From: JBDTMT01 sp033764095
GTDB lineage: Bacteria; Desulfobacterota; Binatia; HRBIN30; CADEER01
Assembly: GCA_033764095.1 (NCBI GenBank)
Contig: JANRJF010000347.1
Span: 1 to 8,037 of the forward strand
DNA length: 8,037 bases
Direction: 5' to 3'
The translations under genes and the position numbers were made by a program. This document shows, piece after piece, positions 1 through 5,114 of this stretch. The notes below the pieces were generated by a model. The model ran no database searches. It was not told the DNA's origin and was given only the letters and a program-made list of their open reading frames with translations. Numbering within the stretch: the stretch's first letter is position 1; each line of letters begins with the position of its first letter.

Positions 1-730
1 CGGCGACGTCGTCGGCGGTGAGTGCCACCCCCGGCAGTCCCGGCGCGCGATGATGCAGCCCGCCCATGGCGTTGAAGAGGTGCGTGACGTGCGTCGCGCC
101 GCCGGCGATCGCCGCCTCGACCTGCTCGGCGCTCGCCTGGCTGTGGCCCAGTCCGACGTACACGCCGCGGCGGCGCAGCGCGGCGACCAGCTCCAGCGCG
201 TTGGGCAGCTCCGGCGCCAGCGTCACCAGCCGGATGCCGCCGCGCGCGCAACGCTGCAGGTGATCGAACTCCTCGAACGACGGTGGCCGCATCCAGTCGG
301 GATGCTGCGCGCCGGCGCGCGCCGGGTTGAGGAACGGTCCCTCGAGATGGATCCCAAGGACGCGCGCGCCGCTGCTGAAGCGCATCGCCGCCGCGGCGCG
401 CTCGACGGCGCGCGGCAGCACCTCGGGCGGCAGCGCGCCGATGGTCGCCAGCAACGCCGTGGTACCGAGGCGCGGCAGCGCGTCGACGATGCGCCGCGTC
501 CCGGCCGCGTCGGCGTCCTCGAACATGGCGCCGGCGGCGCCGTGCAGATGCAGGTCGACGAAGCCCGGCGCCACCAACCGGCCACCGGCCTCGATGAGGT
601 CGCACCCGTCGCCGGACAGCTCAGGTCCGATGGCGGCGATGCGATCGCCCTCCAGGCGCACGTCGCACGCGTCGCGCCATCCGTCGGCGCCGAGCACGGC
701 GCCACCGCGCAGCAGCTGCGGGCGCGCCAT
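1..730 (-). CDS. nagA: N-acetylglucosamine-6-phosphate deacetylase, 3' end cut by window edge
   Basis: This amidohydrolase-superfamily enzyme is predicted to remove acetate from N-acetylglucosamine-6-phosphate in the cytoplasm during amino-sugar or cell-wall sugar recycling. The first 243 residues are visible; the family is usually about 370-390 long. A small beta-sandwich N-terminus leads into GFVDLHLHG (residues 56-64, with the HxH metal motif). HLEGPF at 128-133 carries metal-binding Glu130, GHS at 195-197 carries His196, and THLFNAM at 216-222 carries His217. These match the E131/H195/H216 metal ligands of Escherichia coli NagA. The HxH motif is missing in E. coli NagA but present in Bacillus-type enzymes. 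The catalytic Asp lies beyond the edge and cannot be checked. The ATG at 730-728 overlaps the upstream CoA-transferase stop (TGATG) with no clear Shine-Dalgarno of its own, so translation is probably coupled. A related N-acetylgalactosamine-6-phosphate deacetylase (AgaA) is the main alternative. Confidence 0.9.
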   Translation of the reverse strand, partial: MARPQLLRGGAVLGADGWRDACDVRLEGDRIAAIGPELSGDGCDLIEAGGRLVAPGFVDLHLHGAAGAMFEDADAAGTRRIVDALPRLGTTALLATIGALPPEVLPRAVERAAAAMRFSSGARVLGIHLEGPFLNPARAGAQHPDWMRPPSFEEFDHLQRCARGGIRLVTLAPELPNALELVAALRRRGVYVGLGHSQASAEQVEAAIAGGATHVTHLFNAMGGLHHRAPGLPGVALTADDVA

Positions 731-1896
731 CACACCGCGCCGTCGGCGCGCAGCGCCGCGATCTCGTCGGGAGCGAAGCCGGCCTCGCGCAGCACCGCGT
801 CGGTGTCGGCGCCGAGCGCGGGCGGCAGCCGCTCGATGGCGCCCGGGCTGGCGCTGAGCTTCACCGGCACGCCGGTGGTCTTGATCGTGCCGAGCTGCGG
901 ATGCGGCAGCTCGACGAACATGCCGCGCGCCCGCACCTGCGGATCGGCGAACACCTCCGCCATGTCGTTGATCGGTCCGCTCGGCACGCCGGCGGCGTTG
1001 AGCCGTTCGATCCAGTCGGCGGCGTCGGCACTCGCCAGCCGCGACTCCAGCGCCGCGGTGAGCGCGGGGCGCTCGCCAACCCGCCCCAGCGGGCTGGCGA
1101 AGCGCGCGTCGCTGAGCAGCTCGCCGGCACCGAGCGCATCGCACAGTGCGCGCCACTGGCGTTCGTTGCCGCAGGCGATGGTGAAGGCGCGGTCGCGCGC
1201 GCGGTGCACGCCGTACGGCGCCGACAGCGGATGATGGTTGCCGGCCAGCGGCGGCGGCGTGCCGCTGGCGAAGTAGATGCCGGCGCTCCACGTCAGCACG
1301 CCGACCAACGCTTCGAGCAGCGACGTATCGACCACCTGCCCCGCGCCGGTGCGCTCGCGGTGGTACAGCGCCAGGCCGATGCCGTGCGCGGCAAACAGCC
1401 CGGCCAGCACGTCGCCGATGGCGATGCCGGCGCGCGTCGGCTCGTGCGTGCCGGTGACGCTCATCAGCCCCGACATGCCCTGCGCGATCTGGTCGAAGCC
1501 GGGTCGCTCGGCATACGGACCGGTGGCGCCGAAGCCGGAGATCGCGCAGTAGATCAGCCGCGGGTTGCGCGCCCGCAGCGTCTCGGCGCCGAGTCCGAGC
1601 GCCGGCATGACCGACGGCCGGAAGTTCTCCACCACCACGTCGGCGCCGTCGACCAGGCGCAGGAAGGCGGCGCGCCCGGCGGGGCGCTGCAGATCCAGCG
1701 TCGCGCTGCGCTTGCTGCGGTTGACCGAAAGGAAGAAGTAGTTCGCCTGCGCCGGGCCGCCGCCGAAGTCGCGCCCGCCGCGCGGCGGCTCCAGCTTGAC
1801 GACGTCGGCGCCCATGTCGCCGAGCAGCATCGTGCAGTAGGGCCCCGCCAGGTAGCGCGTCAGGTCGAGCACCCGCACGCCGGCCAGCGGCCCCAT
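730..1896 (-). CDS. Family III (CaiB/BaiF-type) CoA-transferase
   Basis: The 388-residue product is predicted to move CoA between carboxylic acids by the family III mechanism, in which an aspartate forms an acyl anhydride with the substrate. The N-terminal Rossmann-like part begins GVRVLDLTRYLAGP (residues 6-19), followed by LLGDMGADVVKLEPP at 24-38 and VVVENFRP at 87-94. Asp162 in IAIGDVLAG (158-166) sits at the position of the catalytic Asp169 of formyl-CoA transferase. RTGAGQVVDTSLLEA (182-196) and the C-terminal AGVPSGPINDMAEVFADPQ stretch complete the family pattern. Length is near the usual 380-410. The substrate cannot be read from sequence. The start chosen is ATG 1896, with GGTGAG four bases upstream. 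A GTG at 1905 overlapping the preceding stop (GTGA) would add three residues and is possible. The gene lies 5 bases after the crotonase gene and overlaps nagA by one base. A long frame continuing upstream to 3909 is not part of the gene. Confidence 0.93.
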   Translation of the reverse strand: MGPLAGVRVLDLTRYLAGPYCTMLLGDMGADVVKLEPPRGGRDFGGGPAQANYFFLSVNRSKRSATLDLQRPAGRAAFLRLVDGADVVVENFRPSVMPALGLGAETLRARNPRLIYCAISGFGATGPYAERPGFDQIAQGMSGLMSVTGTHEPTRAGIAIGDVLAGLFAAHGIGLALYHRERTGAGQVVDTSLLEALVGVLTWSAGIYFASGTPPPLAGNHHPLSAPYGVHRARDRAFTIACGNERQWRALCDALGAGELLSDARFASPLGRVGERPALTAALESRLASADAADWIERLNAAGVPSGPINDMAEVFADPQVRARGMFVELPHPQLGTIKTTGVPVKLSASPGAIERLPPALGADTDAVLREAGFAPDEIAALRADGAV

Positions 1897-1901
1897 CGCG
1901 C

Positions 1902-2696
1902 TCACCGCCCCTGGAAGCGCGCCGGCCGCTTCTCCAGGAAGGCGGCAACCCCTTCCTGGTAATCGGCGCTGTCGAAGCAGCGCCGCGCCAGCTCGCGCAC
2001 CGCGGCGAGATCGCGCGTCTCCGGCGACTGCAGCACTTCCTGAATGGCGCGCTTGTGCGCCGCGATGGTCAGCGGCGCACCGGCCGCCATGGCCAGCGCG
2101 TAGTCGCGCGTCGCCTGCTCCAGCTCGGCCGACGGCACCAGCCGATTCACGAAGCCGACGTGGTAGGCTTCCGCGGCGCTGAGCGTGCGCGCCGAGAGCA
2201 GGATGTCGGCGGCGTGCGTCGGCCCGACGACGTTCACCAGCCGCTCCAGGCTCTCGAACGGATACGACAACCCGAGCCTGGTCGCCGGCACCGCGAAGCG
2301 CGCCACGTCCGAGGCGAAGCGCAGGTCGCAGGCCAGCGCCACCGCGACGCCACCGCCGAAGCAGAAGCCGTGGATCATGGCGATGACCGGCTGCGGCATC
2401 GCCTGCAGGCCGCGCCAGGCGCGCGCCGAGCGCGCGTCGTAGGCCGCGGTCGCCGCCGCGTCGGCGCGCAGGGCCTTGAACTCGCTGATGTCGGCACCGC
2501 TGATGAACGCCTGCTCGCCGGCGCCGCGCAGGATGACGACACGCACCTCGCGATCCTCGCCGAGCCGCGCCGCGGCGTCGGCCAGCCCGTCCCACACCGC
2601 CGCGTTCATCGCGTTGCGCGCCTGCGGTCGGTTGACCATCACCCAGGCCAGCGGCGGCTCGCGCCGCACCAGCAACACGTCGTCGGCACCGCTCAT
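1902..2696 (-). CDS. Crotonase-fold (enoyl-CoA hydratase/isomerase family) protein lacking both classical catalytic glutamates
   Basis: The 264-residue length is normal for a single-domain crotonase acting on an acyl-CoA thioester. Visible family motifs are the N-terminal VMVNRPQARNAMN (residues 19-31), the oxyanion-hole segment AFISGADISEF (63-73) and the glycine-rich HGFCFGGGVAVALACD (109-124). The C-terminal SARTLSAAEAYHVGFVNRLVP stretch is also typical. Aligned by eye with rat mitochondrial enoyl-CoA hydratase, the two catalytic glutamates (144 in GGGCELA, 164 in QPEILLG) fall on Ala118 (GGGVAVA) and Ala138 (VPATRLG). Ordinary syn-hydration of an enoyl-CoA by the two-Glu mechanism is therefore unlikely. 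An isomerase, hydrolase, decarboxylase or other crotonase reaction is more plausible. The start ATG at 2696 has only a weak GTTGAG element upstream. It appears to be the first gene of a three-gene transcript with the CoA-transferase and nagA, suggesting a role in CoA-ester metabolism. Family membership is sure; the reaction is unknown. Confidence 0.92.
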   Translation of the reverse strand: MSGADDVLLVRREPPLAWVMVNRPQARNAMNAAVWDGLADAAARLGEDREVRVVILRGAGEQAFISGADISEFKALRADAAATAAYDARSARAWRGLQAMPQPVIAMIHGFCFGGGVAVALACDLRFASDVARFAVPATRLGLSYPFESLERLVNVVGPTHAADILLSARTLSAAEAYHVGFVNRLVPSAELEQATRDYALAMAAGAPLTIAAHKRAIQEVLQSPETRDLAAVRELARRCFDSADYQEGVAAFLEKRPARFQGR

Positions 2697-2817
2697 CGCG
2701 CGGACTCAACCAGTTTGCCGGCGGCGAGACAAGGCAGCGCGGCGGCGGCGCCGCTGCGGGGAATCCCGCATTGTCGGCGTGACGCCCCGCTCGGTATGTC
2801 GGCGCCACGGAGGTCGC
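2697..2817. other. Divergent intergenic region between crotonase operon and MBL gene
   Basis: These 121 bases separate two divergent starts, so promoters for both directions should lie here. An interrupted inverted repeat, GCAGCG (2734-2739) and CGCTGC (2752-2757) around a GC-only 12-base centre, could be a hairpin or operator. A 6-bp arm is weak evidence in DNA this GC-rich. A poor sigma70-like plus-strand match is TTGTCG (2771-2776) followed after 18 bases by TATGTC (2795-2800). I see no convincing promoter for the minus strand. Confidence 0.3.
2809..2814 (+). promoter_or_regulatory. Shine-Dalgarno GGAGGT for the MBL gene
   Basis: GGAGGT lies 3 bases before ATG 2818 and is the best ribosome-binding site in the window. 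It fixes the start of the metallo-beta-lactamase gene. The same frame is open for another 114 codons upstream, but that stretch runs opposite the crotonase gene and has no family resemblance. Confidence 0.8.
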
Positions 2818-4284
2818 ATGGCCATCGACTACGTCTCGACCGACACCGCCGCGTTCTTTGCCGCCAAGAGCGACAAGACGCCGCAGATGGAGCTGCTGTG
2901 GGGCGACCGCGTCCAGGTGCTCGACACCGCCGGCGCGCGCGCGCGCGTCAGGGCGCGCGGTCGCGAGGGCTACGTCAAGAAGAGCGATCTCGGCGGCACC
3001 TCGCTGCTCGAGCTCTACGTGATCGATGTCGGCCAGGGCGACGGCCTGCTGATCCGCACGCCGGATGACCGCCATATCCTGCTCGACGGCGGCTACATGC
3101 GCGCCATGCAGGATACCAACAAGAACGCCGCCGACTTCGTCGACTGGAAGTTCGTGAAAGACTATGGCCGCACCCGCATCGAGCTCGACGCGGTGATCGC
3201 CTCGCACAACGACGCCGACCACTACGGCGGGCTGTGGGATCTGCTCAACGCCGCCGAGGAGGCCGAGCTCGATGCCACCGGCGTCTCGGTCGAGGCGTTC
3301 TACCACGCCGGCGTCTCGTGGTGGCAGTCGTCCAGCGGCCGCACGCTCGGCGAGACGACGAAGATCGGCGGCGAGACCTTCCTCCGCCAACTGCTCGGCG
3401 ATCGCGCCAGCGCCGTGGCGGCGCTCGGCGGCAGCGGGCCGCAGCTGCAGGGACAGTGGCGCGACTTCATCGAATGCGTGACCAAGACGAAGCGCAAGAA
3501 CGGGACGCCGACATCGATCCGCCGCCTGAGCCACGCGACCGCGTACCTGCCGGGCTTCGAACCGAGCCCCGGACAGGTCGCCATTCGCGTCCTCGCCCCG
3601 GTCGAGTTCGGCACCACCGCGACGCCGCTGCTGCGCCGCTTCACCAGCCAGGACAGCATCAACACCAACGGCAACAGCGTCCTCTTGCGCCTCGATTACG
3701 GACGCGCGCGCCTGCTGCTCACCGGCGACCTGAACAGCGCCAGCCAGCAGGCGCTGCTGCAGGACTACGTCGGCGAACGCCAGGAGCTGCAGTGCGACGT
3801 GGCCAAGGCCTGTCATCATGGCAGCGCCGACGTCTCCTACGAGTTCCTGCAGGCCCTGCACCCGGCGGTGACGGTGATCTCGTCGGGCGACAACGAAGGC
3901 CACGACCATCCGCGCCCCAACATCGTCGCCGCCAGCGCCACCACCGGCTTCCTGAAGATCGAGAACGACCGCCTGTTGAGCCCGCTGGTGTATTCGACCG
4001 AGCTGGCGCGCAGCGTGCGGCTCGGCCGCACGCAGAAGCTCCTCCTGTCGGGGACCGCCGTGGCGGACAGCGACTTCAAGCAGGCCATCGTCGAGTGCAA
4101 GGTCACCAAGCCCGGCGATCTGAAACCGAAGACCGAACAGCTGCGCCTCGCCCAGCGTCGCATGGTCGCCGGCCTCATCTACGGGCTGGTGAACATCCGC
4201 ACCGACGGCAATCGCATCCTCTGCGCGACCCTCGACGAGAGCGACGCCACCTGGCGCTGCGAGACGGTGACCTCGCGCTTCTGA
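2818..4284 (+). CDS. Soluble ComEC/Rec2-type metallo-beta-lactamase-fold hydrolase with N-terminal SH3-like segment
   Basis: The 488-residue protein has no membrane segments and no signal peptide, so it is probably cytoplasmic. Residues about 12-58 look like a small SH3-type beta barrel (ELLWGDRVQVLD, then GREGYVKKSDL). From residue 65 the ComEC-type MBL fold follows: LYVIDVGQGDGLLIRTP (66-82), ILLDGG (87-92), the metal motif SHNDADHYGG (129-138, with His130, Asp132, Asp134, His135), LLLTGD (299-304, Asp304), CHHGSADVSYEF (332-343) and a late HDHPRP (362-367). An Asp replacing the second His of HxHxDH is common in ComEC-type members. The stretch 140-285 is long for the family and probably holds an insertion. 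The C-terminus (about 370-488) adds a domain ending LIYGLVNIRTDGNRIL. Known ComEC MBL domains are linked to nucleic-acid cleavage during DNA uptake, but this protein lacks the ComEC channel, so its substrate is unknown. No partner gene for competence, defence or toxin activity is adjacent. A strong GGAGGT precedes the start. A run of 15 alternating G/C bases falls at 2933-2947. Confidence 0.88.
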   Translation: MAIDYVSTDTAAFFAAKSDKTPQMELLWGDRVQVLDTAGARARVRARGREGYVKKSDLGGTSLLELYVIDVGQGDGLLIRTPDDRHILLDGGYMRAMQDTNKNAADFVDWKFVKDYGRTRIELDAVIASHNDADHYGGLWDLLNAAEEAELDATGVSVEAFYHAGVSWWQSSSGRTLGETTKIGGETFLRQLLGDRASAVAALGGSGPQLQGQWRDFIECVTKTKRKNGTPTSIRRLSHATAYLPGFEPSPGQVAIRVLAPVEFGTTATPLLRRFTSQDSINTNGNSVLLRLDYGRARLLLTGDLNSASQQALLQDYVGERQELQCDVAKACHHGSADVSYEFLQALHPAVTVISSGDNEGHDHPRPNIVAASATTGFLKIENDRLLSPLVYSTELARSVRLGRTQKLLLSGTAVADSDFKQAIVECKVTKPGDLKPKTEQLRLAQRRMVAGLIYGLVNIRTDGNRILCATLDESDATWRCETVTSRF

Positions 4285-4307
4285 CCGCCGCCGTTGTCAG
4301 GCGGTCA
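4282..4307 (+). terminator. Hairpin embracing the MBL stop codon, possible terminator
   Basis: TGACCGCC (4282-4289) and GGCGGTCA (4300-4307) form a perfect 8-bp stem around a 10-base loop, and the left arm begins with the TGA stop itself. No T-run follows, so a standard intrinsic terminator is not shown. It could end transcription weakly, protect a 3' end or separate the MBL and Smr transcripts. Confidence 0.4.
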
Positions 4308-4330
4308 CCCGTCGCTTAGAGATTCCTCCA

Positions 4331-4352
4331 GGCCCCGTGTTCGACGGGGGCC
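4331..4352 (+). promoter_or_regulatory. GC-rich hairpin in the leader of the Smr gene
   Basis: CCCCGT (4333-4338) and ACGGGG (4344-4349) pair around the loop GTTCG. GG at 4331-4332 can extend the stem to CC at 4351-4352 past one bulged G. The stem ends immediately before the GGAG ribosome-binding site (4353-4356). It may affect translation of the Smr gene, add to termination after the MBL gene, or be incidental in GC-rich DNA. Confidence 0.35.
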
Positions 4353-4356
4353 GGAG
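4353..4356 (+). promoter_or_regulatory. Shine-Dalgarno GGAG deciding the Smr gene start
   Basis: GGAG sits 7 bases before ATG 4364. This favours that ATG over the in-frame GTG at 4337, which has no ribosome-binding site and would lie inside the GC-rich hairpin. Confidence 0.55.
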
Positions 4357-4363
4357 CCAGGCG

Positions 4364-5098
4364 ATGCGGCGACGACAGCGCGACACGCGGACCACCCCAG
4401 CAGCGCCCGACGCCTTCCACCACCAGCCGTTTCGCCACCTGAAGGCGCGGCCAGCTGCGCCGCCGCCGCCAACGCCGGTGGCGACGCCGCCGCCGGCCGC
4501 GCCGCCGCCCAGCGAGGACGCGCTGTTCGAACGCGAGATGGCCGGCGTACGGCCGCTCACGCCGCACCAGCGCCAGCGCGTCGTGCCGCCGCCGCCGGCG
4601 CCGCTCGAGCGCGCCGTCACCGATCCCGACGCCGAGGCGCTCGCCGAGCTCTCCGACCTGGTCACCGGCGCCGGCCCGTTCGACATCGCCGACACGGTCG
4701 AGTTCGTCGAGGGCGCCGTCGCCGGGCTCGATCGCCGCCTGGTGCGCCGGCTGCGCAGCGGCGACTTCGCCTACCAGTCGCACCTCGACCTGCACGGCCT
4801 CACGGCCGAGGAAGCGCGCGTCGCCGTCGATCGCTTCCTCAACCGCGCCGTCCAGCAGGGACAGCGCTGCGTGCTGATCATCCACGGACGCGGGCTCAAC
4901 TCCAAGGATCACGTGCCAGTGCTCAAGCACCGCCTCGCCGCCTGGTTGGCGCGCGGCGCCTGGGCGCGCCTGGTGCTCGCCTTCACCAGCGCGCGCGCCG
5001 TGGATGGCGGCGCCGGCGCGCTGTACGTGCTGCTGCGCCGCCAGCGGCGACCCGGCGGCAAGCAGCCGATCAACGTCACGCACGGCGCCAAGTGGTGA
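4364..5098 (+). CDS. Smr (small MutS-related) domain protein with proline-rich N-terminus
   Basis: The 244-residue protein ends in an Smr domain, the fold of the MutS2 C-terminus, which in stand-alone form is linked to endonuclease or RNA-cleaving activity. Residues 1-85 are basic and then Pro/Ala-rich, with runs of three or four prolines at 33-36, 42-44, 47-49 and 75-78, and are probably disordered. Residues 86-130 look helical and acidic (DPDAEALAELSDLV). The Smr domain spans about 138-228: LDLHGLT (141-147), VLIIHGRGLNSK (170-181, with the HGxG motif) and a C-terminal AFTSARAVDGGAGALYVLL (206-224). This fits the SmrA/YdaL-like proteobacterial group rather than MutS2, since no ATPase or coiled coil precedes it. 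The partner nucleic acid is unknown. The start follows GGAG; a GTG at 4337 would add nine residues. It lies 79 bases after the MBL gene, with two hairpins between, so co-transcription is uncertain. It converges on the lyase-like gene. Confidence 0.88.
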   Translation: MRRRQRDTRTTPAAPDAFHHQPFRHLKARPAAPPPPTPVATPPPAAPPPSEDALFEREMAGVRPLTPHQRQRVVPPPPAPLERAVTDPDAEALAELSDLVTGAGPFDIADTVEFVEGAVAGLDRRLVRRLRSGDFAYQSHLDLHGLTAEEARVAVDRFLNRAVQQGQRCVLIIHGRGLNSKDHVPVLKHRLAAWLARGAWARLVLAFTSARAVDGGAGALYVLLRRQRRPGGKQPINVTHGAKW

Positions 5099-5114
5099 CG
5101 GTCGGCGGCCCCCG
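5099..5114. other. Convergent 16-base gap between Smr and lyase-like genes
   Basis: The two stop codons (TGA 5096-5098 on plus, TAG 5117-5115 on minus) face each other across 16 bases. I see no stem-loop with a T-run in or around the gap, so transcription probably ends inside the opposite gene or by Rho. Confidence 0.5.

Noticed and set aside
50..1962. Plus-strand open frames opposite nagA and the CoA-transferase
   Set aside because: Low-complexity Arg/Ala/Ser translations antisense to genes with clear catalytic motifs.
2734..2757. GCAGCG/CGCTGC inverted repeat as a specific operator
   Set aside because: The arms are only 6 bp in almost pure GC sequence, where such matches arise often by chance. 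It is mentioned only as part of the intergenic description.
1897..3909. Upstream continuation of the CoA-transferase frame on the minus strand, giving an apparent 1059-residue protein
   Set aside because: Beyond Met at 1896 the translation is an Arg/Ala/Gly-rich or His/Val-rich string without family motifs. It runs through the crotonase gene in another frame and antisense to the MBL gene. The C-terminal 388 residues alone account for the enzyme.
4333..4360. tRNA T-arm-like look of the hairpin with GTTCGA and a following GGAGCCA
   Set aside because: The loop is out of register for a T-loop (stem CCCCGT/ACGGGG closes on five bases, GTTCG). There is no matching 5' acceptor strand, D-arm or anticodon arm upstream.
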